Shown here in pieces: positions 17,986 through 25,911 of a stretch of 62,624 nt of DNA. Both the position numbers and the translations under genes were made by a program. The notes under the pieces are model-generated. The model did not search any database, was not told the origin of the DNA, and worked only from the letters and a program-made list of their open reading frames with translations. The number at the start of each line of letters is the position of its first letter. Positions within the stretch are counted from its first letter, which is position 1. The DNA comes from Niastella sp. (GTDB taxonomy: Bacteria; Bacteroidota; Bacteroidia; Chitinophagales; Chitinophagaceae). The DNA lies in contig JAGIBF010000048.1 of NCBI GenBank assembly GCA_017744515.1, positions 1-62,624 of the forward strand. Direction: 5' to 3'.

Positions 17986-18012
17986 CACTCCCAATTGAGA
18001 AATTGGCAAGGC

Positions 18013-18083
18013 TGCCCGATAGTATAATGGTAGTACAACTGATTTTGGTTCAGTTTGTCTTGGTTCGAATCCAGGTCGGGCAA
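18013..18083 (+). tRNA. tRNA-Gln (anticodon TTG)
   Basis: A 71-nt cloverleaf: acceptor stem TGCCCGA (18013-18019) pairs with TCGGGCA (18076-18082), discriminator A at 18083; anticodon stem ACTGA/TCAGT encloses loop TTTTGGT with anticodon TTG; the T arm has GGTTCGAATCC. The D-arm contains AGTATAATGGTAGTAC. The 3' CCA is not encoded (the genome reads CAA). It has its own promoter and terminator. Confidence 0.97.
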
Positions 18084-18089
18084 CAAAGA

Positions 18090-18124
18090 AACCCCGAAGC
18101 GCATGCTTCGGGGTTTTGCTTTTT
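18090..18124 (+). terminator. Intrinsic terminator of tRNA-Gln
   Basis: An 11-bp perfect stem AACCCCGAAGC/GCTTCGGGGTT (18090-18100 and 18105-18115) with loop GCAT, followed by TTTGCTTTTT. Confidence 0.93.
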
Positions 18125-18441
18125 ATGGCAACCAAGTGGGATATACTAATAAAGATTTTAATTGAGCCTCAGCATTGAAATTAAGTGCGCGCTTTGCCCT
18201 GCCCTTTTTTGCAAATTGCATCTGTTTTGGGGTTAGAGGGCATTAGTATGGACTATCTATGGAGTATCCATGGCCTATCCATTCTGTATTCCCTCCTCTT
18301 TTTCTCTTACGACTGCTCTTTCCTTCCCTTTTCGGGAATCTTTCGCTCTCCTTTTCTATTGCTCGTCTCAAACAGCAAGCGTCGAATGTACAATACCGAT
18401 AATGCGGTTTCCAAATTTTTCTTTTTATAATTTATTAGTTT

Positions 18442-18492
18442 TTCTGACGGTTTCTGATAAATTCATTATGATTTTATCAGAAACCGTCAGAA
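18442..18492. repeat. Perfect 20-bp inverted repeat with 11-nt spacer
   Basis: The left arm 18442-18461 (TTCTGACGGTTTC then TGATAAA) is exactly the reverse complement of the right arm 18473-18492. The spacer is TTCATTATGAT. A further partial copy, ATCAGAAACT, follows at 18497-18506 and pairs loosely with AGTTTTTCTGA to the left, so the symmetry extends imperfectly outward. There is no T-run directly after the right arm, so it is not an ordinary terminator on the plus strand. Confidence 0.9.
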
Positions 18493-18960
18493 TCCATCAG
18501 AAACTAAAATAAAATAAATTTAGAAACAGGTATTGTGATATTGTACGTTTGCCTTGAACTGTTAGTCATGACCAGCTTTGTTCAAACCTTGTTTGTGGCG
18601 CCACATTCAGTTGTAGCTCCTGGCCACGGCCAACTCAATGTATCGTTGCTTACAAGCAGTATTAATAGCAGCACCGGCAACGGCAGTACACTGCTACCTC
18701 GCTTTACTCCGGCAATCGTTGTTCAGCAGTTGTTTTAAAATAGTAGTCCTTTACAAGGATCAAGCTTTAGACAGCCTTCTGTTCGACAGCCAGCCAAGAT
18801 GCTTCCTGCAATTTTTGGTGGTTTTGCCGGGGCCCGTTTCAGCAGGAACTCCGTTGCCGGACAAAGCCCTAAAGACGGGAAGTCTGTCCCGATATTCATT
18901 GGGAAGTAAGGCTGACAGACGAATCATCATAAAAGACCGGGAGACGGAAAGTAGGAAATG

Positions 18961-18978
18961 ATAAAACCCGGGTTTTAT
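18961..18978. terminator. Perfect palindrome followed by a T-rich tail, terminator-like
   Basis: ATAAAACCCGGGTTTTAT is a self-complementary 18-mer; on the plus strand it is followed by TTTTCC. With no loop it would have to open centrally to form a hairpin. It could end an unidentified transcript from either side or be a protein-binding palindrome. Confidence 0.3.
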
Positions 18979-19135
18979 TTTCCTGCTTTCCGCAACCAAT
19001 CTTTATTTCTACTACTATACTTGTGAACAAAGAATGTAAAAAACGTTCAGTTAGCGCAAGCGGTGAGGTAAATTGAACTTATGATAGCTAACGGCAACAT
19101 ACATATTTTAAGTATATTTACGAAAATGCGCTTAC

Positions 19136-19450
19136 ATGCCGAAAGTAAAAAAGAGAGTCTTTGTGTCTGCCAAAGGCGACTTCAACAAGATTGCCATTGC
19201 CATCGAAGCACAAGGCATCCCGGTCGCCAAAGTAGGTCAAAATCATATGGGTGACCGCATCATCGAGTTCGAAGATCCTACCGTTAATATCCGCCTTATT
19301 ATTAAAGGAACCAAAGATGGTGATTACAAAGTAAAATTGACGGCTAATGATGTTACGAAAATTATTACCGGCACGTTAAGCACGGAAGGCATTAACCATA
19401 TAAGCAAAAACTACGCGCTCAGCGACTTCGACCTTAGCTTAAACTCATAG
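19136..19450 (+). CDS. Small protein of unknown function (104 residues)
   Basis: A 104-residue protein starting MPKVKKRVFVSAKGDFNKIA. I do not recognise the family. It has no signal peptide or membrane segment; charge and hydrophobic alternation (RVFVSAKGDFNKIAIAIE, NIRLIIKGTKDGDYKVKLTA) suggest a small alpha/beta domain. A possible promoter box TATATTTA (19113-19120) lies 15 nt before the ATG. The stop at 19448-19450 overlaps the 3' end of the convergent epimerase-like gene by 6 bp. Its plausible composition and lack of a competing frame make it a probable real gene. Confidence 0.65.
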   Translation: MPKVKKRVFVSAKGDFNKIAIAIEAQGIPVAKVGQNHMGDRIIEFEDPTVNIRLIIKGTKDGDYKVKLTANDVTKIITGTLSTEGINHISKNYALSDFDLSLNS

Positions 19451-20512
19451 TGGAGTCACCCCCAATCCTGGCTGACCATTAATCGACATATACCCATCCT
19501 TCACATTAAAGCCTCCACTCACGATGTCCCGGGCCAGGTCAAAGCTACCATCGAGATCGAGATAACGGGTGGCAGCAGAAGCATACGCGGCATGCAGCGC
19601 CGCGCTGATGCTGATAATACTTTCATCATTGCAACCCCACATGAGCTCGAGACCGGCGTTTTGGGCAATGGTAGCGATCTCCAGTGCGGGTTGAATGCCA
19701 CCACACTTCATGAGCTTGATATTAAAGATGCCACAGGCACCCGGATAATCGGCCAGGTGAAAAGCATCAGCAGGATTAACGAGCGATTCATCGGCAGCTA
19801 TCAATCGTTTGATATAGGATGGTAATTGCTTCATGTCATTAACTGCATCGGCCTTCAGCGGTTGTTCTATCAGCTCCAGGTGAAGCGGCACCGTTCTTTC
19901 ATAAAAGCTGATCAGTTCCTCAGCAGTATATCCCTGATTGGCATCTATGCGAATAATAATATTGTTGCCATGCACTTCGCGCAGCTTCACCAGTCGCTCG
20001 ATGTCTTCTTCGGGCGATTGACCCAGCTTCACTTTCAATATGCGAAAGCCACGCTCTACATACTCTTTGGCTTCAACCAGCGTCTCGGCCACCGGCTTGA
20101 TGCCGATGGTAATGGAAGTAGGCAGTTTGTTGATCACCTGGCCAAGGAAACCCGCCAGCGGCACGCCCAGCCATTGTGTAAATGCATCATGCAAAGCAAT
20201 ATCCAGTGCAGCCCGGGCGCCTGCTTCTTTACTGAATAACTGATGCACGTATTGCAACAGCGAATAGAACGCACGGATATCTTTACCTTTCAGCTGGTCC
20301 AGGTCTGCCAATTGCAAAGCACGTAAGGTAGCGGCGGTATCACTGCCCACCACATATTTGCTGGGATTGGCAGTGCCCAATCCTACTATACCATTTTCCA
20401 GTTCCACTTTCACTACCACATTCTCAACATGTGTCACCGTTTTATAAGCGATCGTATAGGGTCTTGTCAATTGTAGATCCTCGCAGCTGGCAACAACAGA
20501 TCTGATCTTCAT
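19445..20512 (-). CDS. Enolase-superfamily racemase/epimerase, DgcA-like or L-Ala-D/L-Glu epimerase-like
   Basis: A 355-residue muconate-lactonizing subgroup enzyme. The complete catalytic set is visible: KVK at 160-162, metal ligands Asp190 (RIDANQGY), Glu216 (LIEQPL) and Asp241 (AADES), and the opposite-face base Lys266 (NIKLMKCGG); these act to abstract an alpha proton next to a carboxylate. Classical annotation is dipeptide epimerase of murein recycling. However, it is 11 bp downstream of a DUF1611 gene, the same pairing as DgcN-DgcA, where DgcN N-acetylates D-glutamate and DgcA racemises N-acetyl-D-glutamate. I favour that reading but sequence alone cannot separate the two substrates. 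Confidence 0.85.
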   Translation of the reverse strand: MKIRSVVASCEDLQLTRPYTIAYKTVTHVENVVVKVELENGIVGLGTANPSKYVVGSDTAATLRALQLADLDQLKGKDIRAFYSLLQYVHQLFSKEAGARAALDIALHDAFTQWLGVPLAGFLGQVINKLPTSITIGIKPVAETLVEAKEYVERGFRILKVKLGQSPEEDIERLVKLREVHGNNIIIRIDANQGYTAEELISFYERTVPLHLELIEQPLKADAVNDMKQLPSYIKRLIAADESLVNPADAFHLADYPGACGIFNIKLMKCGGIQPALEIATIAQNAGLELMWGCNDESIISISAALHAAYASAATRYLDLDGSFDLARDIVSGGFNVKDGYMSINGQPGLGVTPL

Positions 20513-20523
20513 GAATGAGTCGT

Positions 20524-21573
20524 TTAAATAATGGTACGTATTACCGGTATTAATTTATCTACCCCTTCCTGTATTGGCAGTGCCACAGGAAGCCCCAATT
20601 GCTGCTCATACTGATCGCGGAAGCGGTATGCTTCTTCATGGGTACATTCCCTGGTATTGATGGCAAGACCAATCACATCACTGCCATACGCTTTTATGAG
20701 CGCGATCTCACTTTCTACAGAAGGCCGAACACCCCAAGTGGGCCTGTCACTGAAGTATTGTCCTTTCGGATTAAACACCAGCACTGTTTTACGGGCATTG
20801 CCCGATACAAGGTACTCAGACCCACAAGGTCCGGATGGATTGCGCAATCCTGATTGCCCCTCGATAAAAATGACCTGCGGATTGGTTTCCTTATAGCAAG
20901 TGTAGATATGATGCTCCAGTTCACCGGACACAAAATCGTTCACGGTAGTATCCAGTACAAATCCGTACTTACCATCCTGCATCCAACCTGTCTGACCAGT
21001 GAATATCATTTGAGCCTGTATGTTATGCTCGCGGCAGCTATCCCGCAACATGTGGGTAGTGGTACGCTTGCCCAGGTTTGTTTCTATTCCCAACACCGCT
21101 ACGATGGGGCAGGTTACCTCAAAAATGCAGCCCGTCCAGAAATGCAGCTCACTCCTGTCTTTAGGTTTCCGGATATCAGTAATGGTAGCGCCGTGAATGC
21201 TGGCCAGCGAAGCCAGTTCAGGCATGTCTGAAATAAAATCGTGCAGGCCATTGATGATAGAAATCTTGTTGCTGAGACTTATTTCAAGTCCTTTATAAAG
21301 CGCGGGCGGCAGTTTACCACCCTTAGGAGCAATACCGACGATGCTGTATTGAATAGGTTCAGCACTTTGTGCGATCGCTTCTTCTACCGTAGCCCACACA
21401 GGAATATTTCTGTTGCGTCCGTCGATCACTTCACCCGCATCTTTGCCGGCATGTAAAGGATCGATAATGCCTGCAATAGTAAACCTGTCCGAACCACGTA
21501 TCAAACCATGCGCGGTTTTGGCAGCCGGTTCGGCCAGCATGCCATCTGTCAATACAATTGCATTACTCTTCAT
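20524..21573 (-). CDS. DUF1611 family protein, DgcN-like (candidate D-glutamate N-acetyltransferase)
   Basis: A 349-residue cytoplasmic protein. The N-terminal region (about 1-140) resembles a Rossmann-type domain (ILVLTDG-like start, FTIAGIIDP, YSIVGIAPKGGKLPP), and the C-terminal DUF1611 domain has a P-loop-like motif GIETNLGKRTTT near 170-182, GQTGWM, and EGQSGLRNPSG. Homologues in marine bacteria (DgcN) acetylate D-glutamate with acetyl-CoA. The gene lies directly upstream of the enolase-superfamily gene in the same orientation, which makes a two-gene D-amino-acid (peptidoglycan-derived D-Glu) salvage operon likely. The functional label is inferred from the pair. Confidence 0.8.
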   Translation of the reverse strand: MKSNAIVLTDGMLAEPAAKTAHGLIRGSDRFTIAGIIDPLHAGKDAGEVIDGRNRNIPVWATVEEAIAQSAEPIQYSIVGIAPKGGKLPPALYKGLEISLSNKISIINGLHDFISDMPELASLASIHGATITDIRKPKDRSELHFWTGCIFEVTCPIVAVLGIETNLGKRTTTHMLRDSCREHNIQAQMIFTGQTGWMQDGKYGFVLDTTVNDFVSGELEHHIYTCYKETNPQVIFIEGQSGLRNPSGPCGSEYLVSGNARKTVLVFNPKGQYFSDRPTWGVRPSVESEIALIKAYGSDVIGLAINTRECTHEEAYRFRDQYEQQLGLPVALPIQEGVDKLIPVIRTII

Positions 21574-21986
21574 ACTGTAACTGATATAGCGGTAAAAAAA
21601 AGGTAAAAATTAAGCATTGCCGGCAGTAAAAGTGAAGCTGCGCATGTATTTGTTTGAAAAAACAGCCCCGGTTGCAGGTTACAAATGGAGGCAGGGCCAA
21701 CAGCAGATACATAGGATATACGAGCCTGCAAAAACCTGCATAACAAACAGTTGTTGACCCACCCGGTCTACTGTTCACATATTTATAACATTTTAGCAGA
21801 AAATAATTCTGCTAATTTTGTTCCGTCCAATACAACGATTGCGTCTAATCCTGTGTCAAAGCAAATACGACTGTTATTCCTGTCCAACACCCTCCGGACA
21901 GATTAACGATTGAATCAAGAATGAATACACCTTCCATTTAAGATTCTCCTATTATTTATTGTTGCCGTAAGGCATAAGTATCGACC
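21574..21986. other. Intergenic region between divergent dgcN-like gene and the IPT lipoprotein unit
   Basis: About 410 bp without a credible gene. It contains a perfect -7 promoter box on the plus strand (21813-21820) and a weak 6-bp hairpin CTGTCC/GGACAG near 21880-21902. Confidence 0.6.
21813..21820 (+). promoter_or_regulatory. -7 box upstream of the lipoprotein unit
   Basis: TAATTTTG matches TAnnTTTG exactly. The -33 region (TTTTAG, 21791-21796) is a poor match with an 18-nt gap. It would drive 21987-23895 with a leader of about 160 nt. Confidence 0.5.
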
Positions 21987-22358
21987 ATGAATAAGCAACC
22001 ATCCATGTATCGCCTCACAGCAGGTTACCCTGCCGCATGCCTTACCGGCAGCAAATCGTGGGCTCATAGCTCATGCAACAGGATTACCCTGCTGCCAGCT
22101 TTTCCAGGCGCAGTGATCCTGTTGTGCTCCGCCTTGCTTGCCCTCTCCTTTTGCTCGGGATTCAGCCCGGTCATCGACAACATGACCATTGAAAAGAAAG
22201 TAACAACAGCTGCCGCACAGCACAACAGCTGTACACCCAGGAAATTTTCTTTTGAATACTCCGGCATCATCCACCTCAAAGTAGTGGTGGAGCGAACACC
22301 CAATGAGGGATTACAGTTTTCAACAGATATGGATTTTACCACCATGCCAAAATCATAA
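21987..22358 (+). CDS. Hypothetical protein with one hydrophobic segment (123 residues)
   Basis: The frame starts MNKQPSMYRLTAGYPAACLT and has a single hydrophobic stretch (GAVILLCSALLALSFCSGF) followed by a polar tail. I do not recognise it. It ends 13 bp before the lipoprotein gene and lies downstream of a good -7 box, which suggests it is the first gene of that unit. Composition (many Ser, Cys, Pro in the N-terminal third) is less convincing than its neighbours, and a competing antisense frame exists, so it may be leader sequence rather than a gene. Confidence 0.4.
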   Translation: MNKQPSMYRLTAGYPAACLTGSKSWAHSSCNRITLLPAFPGAVILLCSALLALSFCSGFSPVIDNMTIEKKVTTAAAQHNSCTPRKFSFEYSGIIHLKVVVERTPNEGLQFSTDMDFTTMPKS

Positions 22359-22371
22359 CCAGCATTATATC

Positions 22372-23895
22372 ATGTACAAGACGAAAGGAAAACCACGCCA
22401 TGAACGGACAGCATTATGGGCATTATTAGCAGTATTCATGATCCTGCAATCCTGTGGAAAAGACCATGACAAGCCACGCGGTGACAACAACAATCCGCCC
22501 GGCAACACCAGCCCGGAGATCACTTCCATTACGCCTGCCCGCGGAACGCCCGGCACCATCATCACCATCCAGGGAAAGAACTTTGGTGCAGGTATCTTAC
22601 AAAACAGGGTAACGTTTGCAGGGGCAGCCATCGAGGCAGAGCTGACAGCCGCCAACGCTACTGAGATCAAAGCCAAAGTACCGGCAACTGCTGTTACAGG
22701 AAAGATCATTGTGAAAGTGGGCAACAAATCAGACACCTCAGCTACAGATTTCATTGTAGTTCCCGAAGTGACAGCCATCACTGACTTTGCGCCCAAACAA
22801 GGTCCTTTGGGCACCACAGTGACCATCACCGGAAAGAAGTTTGGCAACAATATAACCGTAAAGCTCAATGGCGTGGAAGCCCAGGTATCGCTACGCAGCG
22901 CCACGCAGATCGTGTTTACGATCCCCGTCAATACTTCACTCACTGCACATAAGATTGTCGTCAACTCCGATGCTGATGTACTGGAAACAACCGACGTCTT
23001 TACAGTAGAAGCATCAGGGCCCTATGCACGTTGGGAATCCAAAAACGTAGTATTGTTTGGCAACGGCGGCAACGCTTTCCCTTTTGGGACATCGTTTGTT
23101 TACAAGAACAAAATATACTGGGGATTCAACAACATTGTAGCCGGTGAAAGCGAATCGCTATACGCCATATACGATCCCGCACAACCAGCCGAAGGATGGC
23201 AGGTACAAAATCCTGTGCCGCAGGAGATGGTGCCAGCCAAAGTAATACGTGTAGCAGCCATCGTTCACAATGACCGCGTATTTATGGGCACTGGCTTTGC
23301 CAATGCAGGCCGCAAACAATGGTATGAATTCCATCCTGAAACCAATACCGCTACCCGGCTTACCGATTACCCACATGAGGTAGCAGGTACTGTAACATTC
23401 ACCCTGAACAATAAAATATTTGTAGGTTATGGCAGCGACAATAAAAACCTCTACCAATTCAATCCCGCTGCCAATAACAACCTCGGCAGTTGGACACTCG
23501 CCGCAGGCAATGCACCATTCAGTGAATTGAATACCGGCAGTGCAGTTGTATTGGGCAATGAAGTGTTTATGGGCAGGGCATTACCGGCCATGTTGCAACA
23601 ACGCACAGCGATATATAAGTACACGGAAGCTGGCGGCATCACCAGGGTGACCGATATTCCGGAAGATGTTCAATCACTCACCAATCCTTCTTTTACCATT
23701 GGCAGTAAAGCTTATTTCGTAACAGATAAAAACGTGTGGGAATATTTGCCCGATGGCAACGGTGGTACGTGGAGAGCAGTGATCAGGCAAGCCGGCTCAC
23801 CTTCCATTCTACATGTGGCCGTACTTACCGTCAATGGAGCGAAAGCTATTTATGGCTGGACTTCTTCCGGCCGGTTATACGAGTTCAAATTTTAA
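22372..23895 (+). CDS. Lipoprotein with two IPT/TIG domains and a kelch-like propeller
   Basis: A 507-residue lipoprotein. The signal region MYKTKGKPRHERTALWALLA... ends in the lipobox LQSC with Cys28, so it is anchored in a membrane, probably the outer one, after a Gly/Asn/Pro-rich spacer. Residues about 44-130 and 131-215 are two IPT/TIG Ig-like domains (ITSITPARGTPGTIITIQGKNF; ITDFAPKQGPLGTTVTITGKKF). The rest (about 220-507) has repeating blade-like units with NKIYWGF, NDRVFMGTGF, NKIFVGYG, NEVFMGRA and SKAYFVTD, i.e. a kelch-type six-bladed propeller. The ATG at 22372 is preferred over an upstream in-frame one because it gives a proper lipoprotein signal. Role: probably carbohydrate or surface binding; not proven. 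Confidence 0.85.
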   Translation: MYKTKGKPRHERTALWALLAVFMILQSCGKDHDKPRGDNNNPPGNTSPEITSITPARGTPGTIITIQGKNFGAGILQNRVTFAGAAIEAELTAANATEIKAKVPATAVTGKIIVKVGNKSDTSATDFIVVPEVTAITDFAPKQGPLGTTVTITGKKFGNNITVKLNGVEAQVSLRSATQIVFTIPVNTSLTAHKIVVNSDADVLETTDVFTVEASGPYARWESKNVVLFGNGGNAFPFGTSFVYKNKIYWGFNNIVAGESESLYAIYDPAQPAEGWQVQNPVPQEMVPAKVIRVAAIVHNDRVFMGTGFANAGRKQWYEFHPETNTATRLTDYPHEVAGTVTFTLNNKIFVGYGSDNKNLYQFNPAANNNLGSWTLAAGNAPFSELNTGSAVVLGNEVFMGRALPAMLQQRTAIYKYTEAGGITRVTDIPEDVQSLTNPSFTIGSKAYFVTDKNVWEYLPDGNGGTWRAVIRQAGSPSILHVAVLTVNGAKAIYGWTSSGRLYEFKF

Positions 23896-23913
23896 TCAGG
23901 GACGGTTCATAAC

Positions 23914-23940
23914 AGGCTGCTTCCACACAGGGAGCAGCCT
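23914..23940 (+). terminator. Hairpin after the lipoprotein gene
   Basis: Perfect 8-bp stem AGGCTGCT/AGCAGCCT (23914-23921 and 23933-23940), 18 bp after the stop, followed by TCTTACC instead of a pure T-run. A moderate terminator at best. Confidence 0.55.
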
Positions 23941-23975
23941 TCTTACCTCTTACTTCTTACCTCTTACTTCTTACT
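23941..23975. repeat. Heptamer tandem repeat TCTTACY x5 at the 3' end of the SGNH gene
   Basis: Five head-to-tail copies of TCTTACC or TCTTACT. The stop codon (23964-23966) and the last codons (Ser-Lys-Lys) of the minus-strand SGNH gene are made of this repeat. Confidence 0.92.
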
Positions 23976-25106
23976 TCCTGCCTTCACATATTCCGGAAAC
24001 TGTTTCTCCAATACAGGCAACAAATCAGCAGCAAGCAAGGAAGCTACCTTTTCAGCACCGGCATTGGTGAAATGTGAAGCGTCATAAAAATAAACACTGC
24101 TCTTGGGCAACAGGCGCGCAAGGTCAATCACCAGTACCTGCTTTTCACGCCCGAGGTTGCGCACCACCTCATTGTATTCTTCCAGCATGCGCCATATCAG
24201 TTTACCATTCAATCCCGGTTCTACTTCAAACAATTCAAGATCGGCACCCGTCAAAGGATCTTTGCCTGCACCAAATTGATTGGGCTGGGTCACAAACACA
24301 GGCAATATGTGGTTGGCAATGCAGGTATCGGCCAGCTGCAGCAACCTGCTTCTGTAAGCAGTAAGATATGTTTGTTGATCAGCTACCCTTTTGTTGATCA
24401 CTGAATCAGGAAGCCGCAATAATGTATCATTATTCAACACCACCATATCATGCGTGGTATTGTTAAACTTTTGAGCACGCCAGCCCCGCGACAGGTTCAA
24501 TAAAAGATTCAGCACCTCGCTGTTTTCAAAAATGTAATGTTTAAAGTCAGACCATGCACCCCTTGTGCTTAAGTTGTCATGAAACGAGGGGCTGGCTGTT
24601 TCCACATCGTTGATGCCTGTCAGAAACAATACTACCGATGGATGCAGCTTCTTAACATGATCGTTGAGCATGATGAGATGTCCATACGTGGAGTGACCAT
24701 CCATCCCCGCATTGTTGAGCCATACATTGTTCAGCGAGTCGCCCAGCTTTTGCCCCAGCAGATAAGGCCAGGTAAATTGATCGTTGAGGAAATGACATTC
24801 CGTTGTACTACCACCTACTGTAATAATGCTCAGGTGTTTTTTTCCGTCCTTCGGCCATTCAGGCCCGCGGAATCCCAGTCCGTTCCTGGTATTGACAATC
24901 ACTGAATCCAGCTTGGGATTGATCGAATTGGTGATGGTTTGATGTTGATTGACCGGGAGTATGATCTTATCGCCCTTCAGCCTTAAATGAAAAGGATTGT
25001 AAATACGCAGTATGATTTCAAGGGCAATAAATACGATCACGAAAAGATAAATGCTGTAGAGTGCTATTTTCACAGGCTTCCGGGAACGCCATTTTTTGCC
25101 CTTCAT
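23964..25106 (-). CDS. SGNH/GDSL-type hydrolase, membrane anchored
   Basis: A 380-residue protein with an N-terminal membrane anchor (about 10-35) and an extracytoplasmic SGNH esterase/acyl-hydrolase domain. Block I is VGGSTTE (nucleophile Ser), block II includes NAGMDGHSTYGH, block III LTGINDVE (Asn), and block V DASHFTNAGA (Asp/His of the triad). Such enzymes often remove or add acyl groups on surface polysaccharides. Two starts are possible: 25124 and 25106 (MKGKKWRSRKPV). A -7 promoter box at 25122-25129 would put the transcript start near 25116, which favours 25106. The extreme C-terminus lies in a heptamer repeat. Confidence 0.85.
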   Translation of the reverse strand: MKGKKWRSRKPVKIALYSIYLFVIVFIALEIILRIYNPFHLRLKGDKIILPVNQHQTITNSINPKLDSVIVNTRNGLGFRGPEWPKDGKKHLSIITVGGSTTECHFLNDQFTWPYLLGQKLGDSLNNVWLNNAGMDGHSTYGHLIMLNDHVKKLHPSVVLFLTGINDVETASPSFHDNLSTRGAWSDFKHYIFENSEVLNLLLNLSRGWRAQKFNNTTHDMVVLNNDTLLRLPDSVINKRVADQQTYLTAYRSRLLQLADTCIANHILPVFVTQPNQFGAGKDPLTGADLELFEVEPGLNGKLIWRMLEEYNEVVRNLGREKQVLVIDLARLLPKSSVYFYDASHFTNAGAEKVASLLAADLLPVLEKQFPEYVKAGSKK

Positions 25107-25121
25107 GCATACAGGTTTGTA

Positions 25122-25129
25122 CAAAACTA
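25122..25129 (-). promoter_or_regulatory. -7 box of the SGNH hydrolase gene
   Basis: Minus strand TAGTTTTG, a perfect TAnnTTTG; no clear -33 element. It overlaps the upstream candidate start codon and therefore argues for the start at 25106 with a very short leader. Confidence 0.45.
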
Positions 25130-25271
25130 TCGTTTATTTCGGGGTAAAATGCCGTAAAAGCGCCTAAAACGTTGTCAATGAAGTACTGGCGGTCAGTTTT
25201 ATATGTTAAGGATGATTTTAATTATGAAGGATTTCGTAAGTTGTAGCGCCAAACTCTAATCGGGTGACTTC

Positions 25272-25844
25272 TTGAACGAACAGGAATTAATACTACTTCT
25301 CCGGCAGGGTGATGAGCTGGCTTTCAAAACATTGGTAGAGAGTTACCAGGATATGGTGTTTAATACCGCCCTTGGTGTGGTACAGAACGAATCGGATGCG
25401 GAAGATGTGGCGCAGGAGGTTTTTATCCAGGTATATAAATCGATCGACCAGTTTAAAGGAGATGCCCGCCTGTCCACCTGGATCTATCGTATTACCACTA
25501 CGAAAGCCCTGGACCATATCCGGAGTAAGAAACGGAAAAAGCGGTTCGCCTTCCTTACCAGTCTGTTTGGCGCCGATAATGAACTTTTGCACGATCCGGT
25601 GGATTTCCACCACCCGGGCGCAGCACTGGACAGGAAGCAGCAGGCCGCCCTGCTCTTCAAAGCGATAGACCAGCTGCCCGAAAACCAAAAAACGGCATTT
25701 ACCCTCCATAAAACAGAAGAGCTTAGTTATCAAGAGATTGCAGATGTGATGGGGCTCTCGGTATCGGCAGTGGAATCCCTCCTTTTCCGGGCCCGGCAGA
25801 ATCTGCGGAAAATACTGGAAAAACATTTGCAACAGGGGGGGTGA
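25272..25844 (+). CDS. ECF-type RNA polymerase sigma factor
   Basis: A 190-residue sigma-70 family factor with only regions 2 and 4. Region 2 (about 22-92) has YQDMVFNTALGVVQNESDAEDVAQEVF and TWIYRITTTKALDHIR; region 4 (about 130-185) has LPENQKTAFTLHKTEELSYQEIADVM and SVSAVESLLFRARQNLRK. The only possible start is TTG at 25272 because an in-frame stop (25257-25259) lies just upstream; a weak start codon may hold synthesis low. It is followed by a small membrane protein and a Spy-like protein, the layout of metal- or envelope-stress ECF systems such as cnrYXH, though order and target are not proven. Confidence 0.92.
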   Translation: MNEQELILLLRQGDELAFKTLVESYQDMVFNTALGVVQNESDAEDVAQEVFIQVYKSIDQFKGDARLSTWIYRITTTKALDHIRSKKRKKRFAFLTSLFGADNELLHDPVDFHHPGAALDRKQQAALLFKAIDQLPENQKTAFTLHKTEELSYQEIADVMGLSVSAVESLLFRARQNLRKILEKHLQQGG

Positions 25845-25911
25845 TATTCGCAGGTTTCCTAATCTGAAAACGTCAAATAAATACAGTAGTTTTTACATAA
25901 ATTACAAGACC

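Larger units (their letters stand above)
18125..19135. other. Gene-poor region of about 1 kb
   Basis: No reading frame here has a recognisable protein or convincing start. Several short frames exist (e.g. 18535-18738 plus, 18760-18999 minus) but none matches a family I know and they lack neighbours or promoters that would support them. The region holds a run of near-repeats of CTATGGA/CCATGG around 18247-18280, a perfect 20-bp inverted repeat at 18442-18492, and an 18-bp palindrome at 18961-18978. It may contain decayed genes or a small RNA; nothing in the sequence proves either. Confidence 0.5.

Noticed and set aside
18535..18999. Short frames in the region after tRNA-Gln
   Set aside because: They have no recognisable family, mixed strands and no promoter or operon support.
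22064..22345. Minus-strand frame opposite the 123-residue hypothetical
   Set aside because: No promoter or family; it competes with, but is not better than, the plus-strand frame.
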